This document shows, one piece after another, positions 44,701 to 56,848 of a DNA stretch of 64,000 nt. Origin of the DNA: Paraphaeosphaeria minitans. Taxonomy: Eukaryota; Ascomycota; Dothideomycetes; Pleosporales; Didymosphaeriaceae. The DNA lies in the NCBI GenBank assembly GCA_015832175.1, contig WJXW01000006.1:1426001-1490000 (forward strand). The letters are read 5' to 3'. Under the pieces are notes generated by a model. That model was given only the letters and a program-made list of their open reading frames with translations, was not told where the DNA came from and did no database searches. The translations under genes and the position numbers were made by a program. Every line of letters begins with the position of its first letter. Within the stretch, counting starts at the first letter, position 1.

Positions 44701-47700
44701 AGAACGAGCTCAGCCTCATTTACAGCTGGTGTTGGCGAACGCTCAGGTGCGAAAACACTTGGCTGTCTTGAAGAAACTCCAAGACTATAAGATGCTATAG
44801 GCTCGTCTTGGATCCTTAATGATTTCTCATCAGGCGGGATATCTTCAGTGGTAGACTGGCGGCGGGAACGGGTTGTTTCCCTGCAGGTTGCAGCACGACT
44901 TGGCTCCTGGGATTGGTCCGGGAGTGATGGAGCCGGACTGTAGTGGTAAACATCCAGAGCTGTCAACTGCTCATCAAGCACGGAAGATTGGGTGGAAGGG
45001 AAAAATGACCGATCTGCTTCCGTGTCTGGCTCGACGTTTCTTTGAATTAGGCCAGTGGGATCCTGATCAGCTGTGCCCAAACGCGAGACCCCAGTCGCAC
45101 GTCCTTTAACAGGCTCTCCTTCTTCTAAGGGCGCTCGTTCGGTGGGTACACGAGTTGGCTTCATTTCGGCCTGAGCTATCAACTTATGCGTGCTATGGCG
45201 TGAGATATCGGCAGGAGCCTGTCTGGGTATTGCGGTAGTCTTCGTGGAGAGCAGAGTCGGCTCCCGGGAAATCCTCTCCACAAGATGGATCTCGGGCGAC
45301 TCTTCAGGAGAAGGCGGCGGTGGGCTTATCGTCGGCTCCCGCATGATCCTTTTCAAAGGATGTACCTCAGGTGGTGACTCTTGAGAGGGAGTCTGTGGAC
45401 TCGGGGTAGACCCCCGCGAAGAGAGTGTAGAACGCCGAGTAGGCATACAGGTGAGTGCACAAGCAGGCGCGCAAGATACAATGGGAGAAGCCACTGCAGC
45501 ACGCATGACTGGAGGATCTTGGGCTTGCTCTGTTGATGCGAAGTCAAGCGGTTCGATCGAGCTTATCGTTATATCAGTCAAACCAGTGGCAGTCCTCGCG
45601 GGAGTCCCGCGACGGGAGGATAGTCTTGATTCGTCCAGCACTTCTGTAGTCGTTTGCCGTCGAACCATACCAACTTCAGGCGCACTCGAATGGGACTGGA
45701 TTGAAGAGCTTCTCGAAGCGATGAGATCGACCACTTCAGTGGCTGTCCGCGACAAGACTGGCGGGACAGGATCCTGTACTACCGACAATATCCGCTCAAG
45801 TTGAGTGGGTGGTCCTGTTGTTGCACGACGAATGACTGAGTCCAGCTCCGTTGGTTGTCGCGTTGGCTCTTTGCGAACAACTGGAGGCTGGAAGTCGTCA
45901 TCCTCAATTTCAGGGTCTGGAGTTGGAACCCCCTCAATTGGTCGCCTAGTTGTCACTTTACGAACGACAGGAAATTGAAACTGGTTGTCTTCGACCTCAG
46001 GTGTTGGGCTTGGAACCATCTCAGTCGGGCGTCTTGTTGTCACCCTACACGCAACTGGAGGTTGGAAGTCCTTAGCCTCCAGCTTAAGTTCTGGGCTTGA
46101 GATTCGCTCCGTGGGTCGCCGTTTTGTCGCTTTGCGAACGACTGGAGCTTGGAGGTTATCTTCTATTGTGTGGATTTCTTCTGGCGGTATGGCTTCAACC
46201 TCTAGCACACAATGTGAGATCATCGGCATTTGCAGAGATTGCGTTGAGATGCGAGTCAGGACCCTGCTCAAACGTCTCTCGTTGATTTCCTGATCGATCA
46301 TCCTTGGTACTTCCTCAAATATGTAATCAACGGACTTGTTGTGAAGGCGAGTGGACTTACTAGAGATACCTGTATATACTTTACTAAAAGCGCGCTCAAT
46401 AGGTTCAATATACGTCGAAGAACGACGACGCTCATCGAGATGAACGCCAAGGTCGACGATTGTATCGAGCTCGTTCATGAGTTGGCTCCGGGTCTCAGAA
46501 AGCTGCGTCAGTTGCCTACGGGTCCTCTGTAGCCATGCGTCTTCGTTCTCTTGTGTTTCTTCCGACTCTATGCCAGTTGCTTCTCGCATGACCGGTGAAT
46601 GGAAGCCTTCTCCCTCAAGCTTCTCGACCACAGGCTTTAGCGCGGAGCTGCGCTTTGAAACAGGGGAACGCGCCAGTGAGTGTTCCACCGGCGCCGCCTT
46701 GAATTTGGCATCGTCTTCTGCGGTGTACTTTTGATCCAGGTCCACGCCCAGATCGTCGGCGGCAGACTTGACTAGTTCAACAAGCTCTGACGCAAATTTC
46801 ACGCTTTCGCGCAACGAGGGTAACGCATCGTTCATGTTGGGGCCTAGCTGACCGGGTGCCCCGACATTAAGCTTTTCGGCCGCTTTGGGGGGTACGTACG
46901 GACAGGATGGTTGCTAATCACAAACCTGCTGGACTGGCTGGTAAGCCTGACAGACGTCGTTACACACAGGACGCTGGCAGACGTTGCGGCATGCTGGTTT
47001 ACAGCGTTTGCCAAGATCCTCCGAGACTCGCCCAAGCTGTGCAAGGTTGGGTTGGCTGAACTTCATGTTGTCGATGACATTCTGTAAGGTGTGTTGGTGC
47101 TCTTGGAGGATAGAGTCAATGACGTATCCCAGATCTTGAGCAAAGGTGTCTCCGCATTTGTCTCCCGATATGCACTCAGAATGATGTTTCCGTCGGCACC
47201 TGCTGCCCTTCTTGGAACGTTGTGAGCTGGAACTAGAAGAGTCGATAGCGGCCCGTCTCCTTGAACGATGATGCTTTGATGTCGTAGGTATGGGCAGCGA
47301 CGTAGCGCGGCATTGGCTACATGGCACTTTTGCAGCTTCCTCGCGTGGCTCGATGGCAGAGATTGTCGAGAAATGGCCACATGCGCGTTTGATCCAGTTG
47401 CCCGGGCTCTGCAGCGGCGCCTTGTACGCCCTGAACGTTGAGCGAGGCTTGATATGCGTGCGCGCCCCGGGAAACCCAAAATCCTGGGTCTTGCGTCGGC
47501 CATATCCGCCTCGACAGTCAACATGTTCGGGGACTTCAATGTAGTAGTAACCCTCTTCTGCGCCATCATTCACACTCATAACGATGGCCTGGGCAGATGT
47601 CCGTCGTGTGAGACTGTGATTGGAGCTGGACCCGTCGTGGCTGAGATTCTTTGCGGCAATTTCCTCGAGCTTCTCGATTGTCGGTTGAGGTTCGCCAAAG

Positions 47701-49139
47701 TTGTGAACATGTGTCTCGAGATCTATATCAACATCCTCAGGTTCAGACACAGTTGATCTCCGTCTAGATCGTTGCACGGACTTGTTAGCATCACTGTCCT
47801 GATCTATCGGGGCACTGCGAGATTCCTGACGCCTGTTCCTTCTGGTGTTAGGTTGTCGTTCCGGAACCGGGTCTTGTCGTAAGGTAACTCCTTGGTTACC
47901 AGTTGCGGTTCCAAACCTTCGAACATGGTGACTAGTTTGTGAACGATGGGCTTGTCCGGCCTGCTTTGAAACGTTGGATGGACTAACTTTATCGGTCTCA
48001 GCAGTGGATGACTTCTGGATCCAATGACGCCTCACTGTTTTATCAGAGGCGGACGGCTGCTCTGAATGTATAGAGTCTGTACCAGCAGCTTCAGAAAGCT
48101 CATTCAGCTGGTTCCACTGTACCGAACGCTGGACACCCTTCAATGGCTGCGCCTGTGGTTTTGGCTGCGTAAACACGTTTGCGGATCTCGTCCGCTCCAA
48201 CACCGACGTTTCTGCAGCATAGCTGGAGTCCGAGTTGGACCGCTCTGCGACTTCTGTCGAACGCACAGCTGAGTTACGTCGGCGAGCTGGCCTTTCACCA
48301 GTGTTGGTTTGAGTTGCGGTCCTCACCACGACCTTTGGCTTGACGTCGTCCGCCTTCACTCGAGTGAACGGATTGGTGCGAAGAGTTGACTTTCCTCGCT
48401 CGACAACCTCTGTCGATGGTCTTGGGAGAGGCAAGGCAGCGCCAGAAACTTCCCGCCTCGTGGTTTCTTTGGCAGGACGAGCTTCCTCGCCGCCACCGGT
48501 AGTCCGCATGCCAGAGCCGACTTTGTGCAGTTGCTGCTTGATCCTGGAGTCGGCGGAGGCGCCTTCGGCGATGGCGGATCCTGCAGTCGGAAAAGCAGAA
48601 TTTTTCCGAGACTCCGAGGCTTTTGTCTCGAAAAAGGTCTTCGCATCCTTGACGGAAAACATATTTTGCGGCGGTCTTGCTGGAGGGAGAGGAGGTGGCG
48701 TTGGAGGGCGATCAACAGAGACCTTTCGCTCGGGCGCAGGCGGGGGTGTAGGTCGTGTGACAAATTTGAAGGATCCAGATGTTCTCGGGCGTCCGCCCAT
48801 GTTACTTCCGAGCTGTGAAGGCGGGCCTGGCGCTGGTGTTCTCCGCTCTCTGTAGGGGTGCTCGACATTGTCGAGGATCCTGCCATAGGGGTTCTTGCCC
48901 TTCAAGTACGATGGCGACTTTGACCTCCGAGAAGGTGTCTGAGGGGCGGCGAGACTATCAGGTGGTGGCAGCGGCTGAGACTGTGACTCCAGAGTTCGTA
49001 GAAGTGACGGTTGCGGTTGCTCAATGATACCCCTTGGCGCTCTAGCAGATAGCTCGTCTATAGGACGCTTCCCTCGGGTCGCAGGCCCGGAAGTTGTAGG
49101 TCCTGAGCTTGGTGCAGATAGGCCAGTGCCGCGTCGCAT
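41742..49139 (-). CDS. Giant disordered repeat-containing protein, two exons proposed
   Basis: Two long frames lie head to tail: 49139-46914 (741 codons) and 46835-41742 (1697 codons), only 78 bp apart, too little for a terminator and promoter. A GTTTGTG donor at 46925 and a GTCAG acceptor ending at 46848 (78-bp intron, CTTAAT branch-like site) join them in phase 0, giving about 2440 aa; an acceptor at 46872 would also keep frame. I recognise no domain. Seen: Pro/Ser/Arg-rich N-terminus; a conserved-looking stretch near 500-600 (GYYYIEVPEHVDCRGGYG, then NWIKRACGHFSTI); a Cys cluster (KPACRNVCQRPVCNDVC) before the junction; a helical block after it (SLRESVKFASELVELVKSAA); four degenerate PPVVRKxxTRRPTE units; Tyr-rich region; and 14 copies of RTISAA. 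From about 43.4 kb to the end another frame looks more protein-like (see findings), so the C-terminus is uncertain. Confidence 0.6.
42819..43074. repeat. 18-bp perfect tandem repeat, 14 copies
   Basis: Unit CCGAGATAGTTCTTGCTG; GAGATA recurs every 18 bp from 42823 to 43057 with no differences seen between copies. It encodes RTISAA in the long minus-strand frame and QELSRQ in the alternative minus-strand frame, and is open on the plus strand too. Unit length is a multiple of three, so copy number can vary without frame loss. Perfect identity implies recent expansion, and the true copy number in the genome may differ from the assembly. Confidence 0.95.
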
Positions 49140-49497
49140 GTGGTGAGGAAGTCGGGGCGAGAGGACTTACAGACGCGCAAGATCAAGTGAATCCAGCTGT
49201 AGCGTTGACGTCTGATGTAAAACTAAAGCACGTAGGGGATGTAGAGTTGCGGGGCTTAAGCAAGAAGTACTAGGAATAGAGAGGTAAGACGTGAAGGGTG
49301 TGGTTGAGTGCACTCAACCGGGTACGTAAGAGACAGCGAGGAACAGGTGAGGTGACCAGGGAAGTGTTTTGCTTATCTCGAGCACCTTCTATATTTTGGC
49401 CGCGCATGGGAGGAGCCGTGGAAGGCAACTCCCGCTCCTGCTAATAGTGTACACGTCACGCAATGAAATGCCCAAGGAAAGCACACTATTTACACAA
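49140..49497. promoter_or_regulatory. Intergenic gap: giant-gene promoter and ATP16 3' end
   Basis: 358 bp. Contains the upstream region of the giant minus-strand gene and the 3' side of the F1 delta gene's neighbour region. No gene, repeat or strong motif seen. Confidence 0.4.
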
Positions 49498-50298
49498 TTA
49501 CTTCAAAGCCGCCTGCAGGCTCTCGAGGACCTGGTGCAACTGTCAGCAGCAGTTCCTCGTACAAGTAGAAAAAACAAATGTGCGAAACGCAATACGGATG
49601 CAGGATGACTTACCTCGAGCTCGATCTTGGCCTCGGCAATATCCTGCTCGCTGCCGTTTCCGCCAGCAATCTTCTGCGCCTCTGCGATTTGGTTCCTGAC
49701 AGCCTGGTGACCCGTCAGTCTCACGTTGCATCGCCCATCTCAGACGGTGTGTACCTCTGCGCTGAAGTCCTCCAGTGCGTATCCCTCGACGGCGTTGATG
49801 CTGAGCTGCGAGTCGGGCTGGACAGTCGCGAAGCCGCCAGACAGGAAGAACTGCTTGCTGCCGCCGCTCTCCTCGATGATCTCAACGAGGCCGGGCTTCA
49901 ATTGCTCGATGGAAGGAACGTGGTTGGCCAAGACACCCATCTCGCCGGTTTCCGCGGGGAGGTTGACCTGGACGCTGCAGTGATTCCGTCAGTATTCGCA
50001 TCGGGGAAGATAAGGCTTAGGGCTCGGGCGGGCCAGCGGAGACGTACACGTCCTGCGACTTGTAGATAGACTGTGGCACGGTACGGTCAGCACGGATGGG
50101 TCGTTTGCAGAGCCCAGCTGGGCAGTAGACGACGCTTCAATGGGCGCCGTCGCTGGCAATGCGTACCTGGTGCGGAAGAGCTAGGGAGAGCTTGATCTTG
50201 TCCGAGGCGACGTCAGCGTAGCCCCGGCGCATGATGGGGCGGGCAATGGCCTGGGGCCGCGCGCGAAGGGCAGCGCGAGCAATGCGGAGGGAGCTCAT
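49498..50298 (-). CDS. ATP16: Mitochondrial F1-ATPase delta subunit
   Basis: Central-stalk subunit of ATP synthase (bacterial epsilon homolog), joining gamma to the c-ring on the matrix side. Five exons (50298-50167, 50070-50048, 49974-49755, 49703-49614, 49530-49498) give 165 aa. Exon 2 is a 23-nt microexon, needed to read SIYKSQDVVQVNLPAETGEMGVL. The N-terminus (MSSLRIARAALRARPQAIARPIMRRGYA) is a textbook Arg-rich mitochondrial presequence with a likely cleavage near RRGYA. The beta-sandwich domain follows (LANHVPSIEQLKPGLVEI, FLSGGFATV), then two C-terminal helices. The last acceptor is taken as CACCAG at 49531; a closer GACAG would add LHQ, but its branch point would be too near. Very secure identification. 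Confidence 0.95.
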
Positions 50299-50788
50299 GA
50301 TGGATGCGGGTGTGGTGGGGATGCAATTGCTGATGCCGGCGCTGTCGTGTACGAGGTCGACGCCGAAGTCCTTGTGCTTGGCGCCCGCTACCGAGGATCC
50401 ACCGCCGCCCTGGCTAGCGCCGTCTGCTTCCATCTCACCACCAGCACTTCACACACTGATGCACTTTACATCGACTTTGGTCATCAAATACACACCCATT
50501 AGTCTCGTAAGTGTTGCGATAAAAGCTTTCTGTCCACTATAGGGTCGATTGACATGGACGGCTTCAGAACAGTATTTCCTCTCACTGCTACCATGGGTAC
50601 TGCCAACACCTCGCGCCTCACATGGACTTTGGTACTTAATTGCACGTGCCTTGATCTAGTGAGCCATACTCGGTCGGGTACCTACTGTATCCGCCATCCG
50701 ACCGATCGATTCATGAGGAGGCAAGGAATAAAAATGACTATATACACGAACTGAACCCCAGCGCTACCTCGCCCAACCACCAGTCAAT
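50299..50788. promoter_or_regulatory. Intergenic gap with ATP16 promoter
   Basis: 490 bp between the F1 delta start and the 3' end of the GH43 gene, both on the minus strand. It should hold the ATP16 promoter and the GH43 terminator region. Nothing else seen. Confidence 0.45.
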
Positions 50789-51829
50789 CTATACAACCGG
50801 CCACCCACTCGAGAAGTCGATCTTGTTGACACCAAACTGCTTCTGGCCATCCGCATACCCAATCCTCGTATCGACGTAGTGATAGTAGAGCACCGGACCC
50901 AGCGCAGGATCGTAGTAGACACCCTGACCGCCCGGACCATAGACCCATCCGTGAGACTCGAGCACAGCAGTCCCACCGCCGTTCGTGCACGAAACGCCGG
51001 CCTTGTCCACGAATCCGCCCGTGGCGCTGGTGGACCGGCACACTTGGATCTTGTACTCGGCCCCGGCAGCGGGCTTGCTCGTGTCGAAGCCGCAGCACTG
51101 CCCGACCGAGAAGAAGAGGTAGTGGTAGTCTCCGTTCTTGGCGATGAATGCGCCTTCCTGGGCGTGGGTCCCGGACGGCTTGTACGCGATGCGCGTCGAG
51201 CTAGCGCCCGAGGCCACGCTGAGAGGCGGGTTGTTCATATTGACGCTGTAGATGTCGCCCCAAAAGGAGCCGAACGACATGACGATGTTGGAGCCGTCGT
51301 AGTAAGCGGCGCCGTCGATGGCGTTGTAGGGAGACCCGGCCTTGGAGGAGATGCCGGTAGCACCGTGATCGGTCCAGTTGTCGAGGTCAGTGGACGTTGC
51401 CACGCCGGTGGCCGAGTTTTGAGAGCCAAAGGAGGAGACGCTGTAGAAAAGGTAGTACGTGTCGCCAAATTTGGTCACATCAGGGGCCTTTGTCCATGTC
51501 CGTCAGTCAAGATTCGCACTAAGAACTGGTCATCCAGAAATAGTAGAAGAGAAAGTACATACCCAGAGGTCGTCTTTTCCAGTCAGGTTGATCTTGGAGC
51601 CAGCGGGTATAGCAGCATGAAGGTATGACCACGGCCCATTGATAGTCTTTGCACTGTGGATGGCGATCTTGCCTCCAGTCGAGAAGCGGTAGTACATCCC
51701 ATCAGAGTCGCGGCGAATAAGCGCAGGATCATGGGCGTTGTTGCAGACACCACTGCAAGCCATAGGATCCGCATATCCTTCAACAGTAGCAGCAAGTCCC
51801 ACGAGGGACGCAATGATAGAAGACTTCAT
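50789..51829 (-). CDS. Secreted GH43 arabinan endo-1,5-alpha-L-arabinanase
   Basis: Secreted enzyme cleaving the alpha-1,5-arabinan side chains of plant pectin. Two exons (51829-51563, 51487-50789; 75-bp intron) give 321 aa, the normal size for fungal GH43 endo-arabinanases. Signal peptide [20 protein letters not shown]. The splice was set to restore the family motif LWAPDV; its acceptor is AAAG rather than the usual YAG, with a CTGAC branch site 13 nt upstream. Five-bladed propeller residues: Asp34 in AHDPAL (general base), Asp147 in AIDGAA (pKa modulator) and Glu200 in AQEGAF (general acid), all present. The end [28 protein letters not shown] has the C-terminal blade closure. Suggests a plant-associated or saprobic lifestyle. 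Alternative: another GH43 activity, less likely. Confidence 0.93.
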
Positions 51830-53396
51830 CTTGCCAGCAAGTGCTGTCAGAAAATACCAACAACGGAAGATGAGAACAAGAACGAACGATCGACGACCTC
51901 GAGAGTAGAGTGGAGGAACGCGCCGTGGCAGGCACACACCTACTACCTATACATTCTCACGATAGATCTAACATGGAAATGATAGGTAGGGACAGGGTGG
52001 GTCGCCGTTTGTGGCGTGGCCCCCGAAATCTCGGAATCATGGAGAGACGCTCTTAGCGTTCACCAATCTGAATGGTGGAAACAATGTCATCTCAAGTATT
52101 GCCGGCCCAGACGGAGAATTTCGCGTTGGAACCACTACAATTGCCGGCACGCGAACATACGACTTATTGGCGGGGTGCATGGAGCTGCACCCCAGAATGC
52201 GAAAGCGACATGGATTTTGTCGAAAGTTGCTTTTGCACAGGTAGGTATGACGGCTGCAGTATGAACCTGTGTTTGGTGGAATGCAATTCTTGCGCCATGA
52301 GGTGCTGTTGGTATCCCTGTTTCGATCGTTTTGCGCATGCTCCCAATACCTAGTGTGTTTCAGATAGGGCTGCTGGCAATCAGATGGGTTCATGCTCTCG
52401 GCCTCGGTATTTAGGACTAGTGCGCATCAGTGTATGGCGACACTGGGTTCACGGTGTTGTAGGATTGGTGGACTATCGCTGTCACTGCCCAATGCGAGCA
52501 GAATGCGATAGGTTGTAAGTGTCGGAAGATCAGAGGCCGGTATACGGTACAAGTGTCAACAACAGAGTCTCATCAACGCAAAGGCGTAAGCTGTATTATC
52601 CCTCCACACGAGACATCCGTAAAGGTCGCTACGGAATGGTTCTCAGTTTATCTATCAAGAGTGGAAGACAAAGAGCCTACAATGTTCTTGCCGCGGAGAG
52701 ATCGCGAACGGAAAACTGCAAACTACACATGGTGCTTTTCATCACATATCATGGTCCTCTCTACTTATCCAGCACGGGAACCCTTTATAACACGTCTCGA
52801 GATCCTTCTTCACTTAGCAGTTTGCAGTGACAATATTGATCACATCAGTAAAATTTGAATATTTTACGCGCATACGGCACGTCGAATTACTGGACTGGAA
52901 TAACGAGTGAGCTTCGACACGTTACAAGACCTAAAACGCAGAGGAGAAAAAATGGAGTGAGCAGCCTTGTTCGCTGTCGGTCGACGTCCTGAACCAGCCA
53001 AGGGAGTGTAGACTTTCTGCAAACCGAAGACTACCATCAGTACACCAGACATGATTAGGTTCACGAGAGAGAACGACACGCACACGAAGTCCTAGGGGAT
53101 CCATCTTAAACGAAACCTTTTAAATCGCCTCGTATGGAATTATGACAATGCTGCACACCCACACGTCTGATCCATCTACGAGAGACCTTGAAGATGCCTG
53201 TCTGATGCCCCTGATACTAAGAAATTGAAAAAGCGGGTCTCGGGAACACAACTCCAGCCATCCATCTCCCCACTGTTTGCCCGTCCGTCCATGTGTTGCC
53301 CAGATTCATTGCTCTGCTGTACCGATACATCATGCACAGCAAACAGAAGTCATTTTCATAAGCTTGAACATTGCCGTCGTTGAATGCATCACAAAC
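51830..53396. other. 1.6-kb intergenic region
   Basis: AT-richer than the flanks, containing the GH43 promoter (-) and the 3' flank of eIF3a. TACCTA/TAGGTA motifs near 51941-51952 and 51982-51988, just upstream of GH43. No convincing gene, RNA gene or repeat; small frames at 52011-53085 show no protein features. Confidence 0.5.
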
Positions 53397-56300
53397 TTAC
53401 TGTCCACCCCTCTTGAACATACCAGGCCTGTACTTGCCATCGCTGGAAGTTTGGCTTGGCGGAGGAGGGCGCGATCCCTCGGAAGGAGCATCCCCGGGAG
53501 TGCCACGCCGACCCGGGGGTACGTAGCCACCTCCGGTTGCGGGAGATCCTGTTCTGCCCGAATCTTCGCGAGGCCTGAAACCACCTCGCGATGGCGCCTC
53601 GTAACGGCCGGAAGAAGCGGCAGGAGACTCGTTACGATCCTCAGGTCCACGTCCGCTGCTTTCGCGTCCACGCCATCCACCAGCGGCGGGCGCATCCCCA
53701 CCATCGCGGTTACGGAGATGAAGAGGAACGTAACTGCTCTTTTTAGGTACCTCTTCAGCTACTACAGGAGCAGGAGCAGAAGCGGGGGCAGCAGATTCGC
53801 TAGGAGGAAGTTGACCAGCGGCCTTCATGGCCTCACGTTCGCGCCATGTAGGTTTGTTGCCCGCAAGCGCAAGTCTAGGAGGACCACCAGCGGCAGGTGA
53901 TGGTGTTTCGCGCACTGGTACATCGCGTACCGGTGCATCGCGCGAGAAGGGCGCGGTCTTCTTAGCAGCGCGCCTTGCCTCAGCCTCCTCCTCTCGCTGT
54001 CTTTGAAGACGTGCTTTCTCGGCGAGTTCGCTATGTTTTTGTTAACAGTTGCAAAATGGCACTGGGATGTAGGTACGTACGCTCTCTCTGCATCGCGAGC
54101 TGCCTTATCTGCCAGAAGCTTCTCCCGCCTCTCTGCATCCGCCGCCTCCTTGGCTTCCCGCTCTGCCTCCTCTCTCTCCCTCTCTTCCCGCTCTTGTTGC
54201 TCTGCCTCTTCTCGTTCGCGCTTCTCCTTTGTGATCCGCTCCTTGATTTCCTGGACGCGCTTCGCCTTCTTCTGTTCGAGTTCCTTTTGCGCAATCTTGC
54301 TGCGCTTCTCGAACTCTGCTCTGCGCGACTGCTTGACTTCGTTGACGAAGCTCTGGTAATTTGGTACAAGCCTAGACAGACGGTGCTTGAGCGCAACGTC
54401 TTCCTTGTGTTTTTGCTCAGCCTCCTTTAGCTCTTCCTGTTGGGCCTTCTTGTATGCCTCTTCATCATCCTTCTGTTGGTTTTCGTAATCGTCCTTGAGA
54501 TGCTTGATCTCTTCTTTGCGGTACGCACGTTCGAGGTGATCAATTCGCTTACCGGCAATGCGTAGCTGCTCACCGAGTAGAGTCTTCTCCTTCTCGAGAG
54601 CTGCCAATTTCATGGCACGAATACGGGTAGAGTCGAGCTCGCTAATGTCTTCAGGGAGATCGAGATCAACTGCCACGGATTCCTTGAGTTCCTTGAGTTG
54701 TTTCTCAAGCTCCTCACGCTGGACGCGTGCTTGTTCCGCCTGGATACGTGCTGCAGCACGCTGGCGCTGTTCCTCGGCGAGACGGCGACTCTCTTCCTCC
54801 TTGGCTTGCTGAACACGAAGAGCTCGCTTGGTTTGTTCCTCGGTCTCCTTCGCCTGCTGGGCTTTAAGGGCGGCCTCCTTTTTCTGCGAGATGATATCAC
54901 GGCGGGCAAGGGTAGCCTGGTGCTCCTTCTCGGCACCCTCCTTAGTCCGGAGAAGAGCAGCCTCCTTGGCCTTTTGCCTTTCGGCATTGAAACTGGGATC
55001 GACATATTGGCAGGTAACAAAGAGTGACTTCGCCAAGCGAGTGATCTGGGAGCGAACAATTTCAGCAGGTGTGCTCTGAAGACGCTGAACTGATCGTGCC
55101 TCGCCCTCCGCAGAGCCTGCGCCTGAACCAGGGTGCATGGCCTTGGCGGAAGAAAAGACGTCGGAGTCGAATGTGAGGACACCAGCGGCGTGGTCGATGC
55201 GGATGGCTAGGTCACCCTTCTTACAACCATTCATAATGAACTTCTCGATAGTGCCACTGGTAACCTCGAACGACTCAGGGAACTGGGCGAGTTTGAGCAC
55301 AAAGCTGATCTCGACGGAATCGTAGACCTGGGACAGCTGCTGAAACAAGCGAGTGAGAATGACTTGTTGAAGAGGTCCAATGTAGATCTTCATGGCCTCG
55401 TCAGCACCGATCTGCTCCAGAATTGGCGAGATCTTCTTGCAGATGGAGAGAGGGTGAAAGTCCACTTCAAGAATGTTGTATAGATCCCGGATCTCAGGAC
55501 GTGCGCGCTTGAGCAGTCCCTTGGACAGGGCATCCTTGAACAAGATAGCACGGGTAGGAGCTTGCGACATGCCGAGAAGGTTGGTAAGACGAGAGTTCTT
55601 GTTTTTCCTGGCCTCGTCTACATCAACCAGAGCACCTCGCGAACGGGTAGTGCTGATCACAGGAATAGACAGCGCGGAGAGGAGGACAAAGGAGGCAGTG
55701 TTCACAATATCGGCTTCGGTAACCGGAGGGTTGTCCTTCTTTGACTGGCCAGCGGCAACTGCTGCGGCAGATTGTCGCAGGAGGTTGTAGTAGCGACTCC
55801 ATGCCGCAGCGTGGAAAAGATAGTTCTCGCTGCGAAGGAAAATCTCGGTAAGATGCTTGAAGTAGCTTGCCATCATGTTGTTTTTCGCAGGACGCTTGCT
55901 CAGGGTAAGCAGGGTGTGAATGTCCTCCACGCTGCGGAAGGCCTCCTGCCAGAGCTCGAGCTTGACCGCAACATCCAGCTGCTGGAAGCGGGTGTCGAGG
56001 TGACGCTGGAGGGTGTCTGGGTCGGACAGGTTGATGGCGTGCATCTGCGATGAGAACTTGGCAGCGTTTTGGAGATGGTTGCGCAGAAGCTCACACAGAC
56101 GACGGAATTCGGTCTTGCGGGTGTAGTTTTGGCAGAACTGGAAGGCCTGGAGGGCGGTCGACTGGTACATGATCTCGAGACGCGCGTTGTTCTTGAAGAT
56201 GTCCAGCACCGTGCGGTACGTCTCCCAGAGGAACTTGAGCCATGGTGTAACGATGGCTCGGTCGGTACGGTCCTTGGACTGTTCGCCAGAAACGGTCGAG

Positions 56301-56848
56301 AGCAGGATGGATTCAGGAGTCTCAGAGGCCTCAAGGTCGTCCACGGCCTTGGCTGCTGCCTCCTCCTCTACACCATCAGCAGCAGGGCCCTCGGTGGCCT
56401 TGTGTACCTCGGCAGCCTTTTCCTGAGCATCGGTAACCTTCTTCTCTGCGAGTTCGATGAAGCGCTTGAACACGACCTGCCCACAATTAGCCCAGCGTTC
56501 TGCCTTTTCTCTCGCCTGCCCATACCTCGATGGTTCCAACGTTCGTGTTCTGTGCGGTGTTCTTGTACTGGTAGAGGCCGTCCTTTGCGAGTTTGCCCTT
56601 CCTGAGGTCGACACAGAGTTCGACGAACAGGATCATCACCGGCTCGAGCGAGGCGATGGGGCTGTTGCGTGTGCGCTTGGATATGACATGTTCGTGGAGG
56701 AGCGACAGGGCGGCCTGGGGCTGCTGTACTCCGATGAGTTCTTGTGCGCGTTTGCTGAAGGGCAGTTAGCAACGATGCAGCCGTGGCGGAGAGGCACTGA
56801 GGCGACGGACAGAGTGTTCTCGGGTTTGCTGTGCGGCGGCGGCGCCAT
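53397..56848 (-). CDS. TIF32: Eukaryotic translation initiation factor 3 subunit A
   Basis: Largest eIF3 core subunit; scaffolds the complex on the 40S ribosome for mRNA recruitment and scanning. Four exons (56848-56811, 56754-56526, 56476-54081, 54030-53397) give 1098 aa. The start exon is only 38 nt, [12 protein letters not shown], and splices through a GTCCGT donor to [20 protein letters not shown], matching the family start. N-terminal helical repeats and PCI domain occupy about residues 1-500; a long charged coil (about 550-900: [40 protein letters not shown]) follows, as in all eIF3a; the C-terminus is Gly/Pro/Arg-rich with RREGR-like segments and ends [11 protein letters not shown]. 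Divergent from the G-gamma gene. A CACGTG site lies at 57027, about 180 bp upstream. Very secure. Confidence 0.96.
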
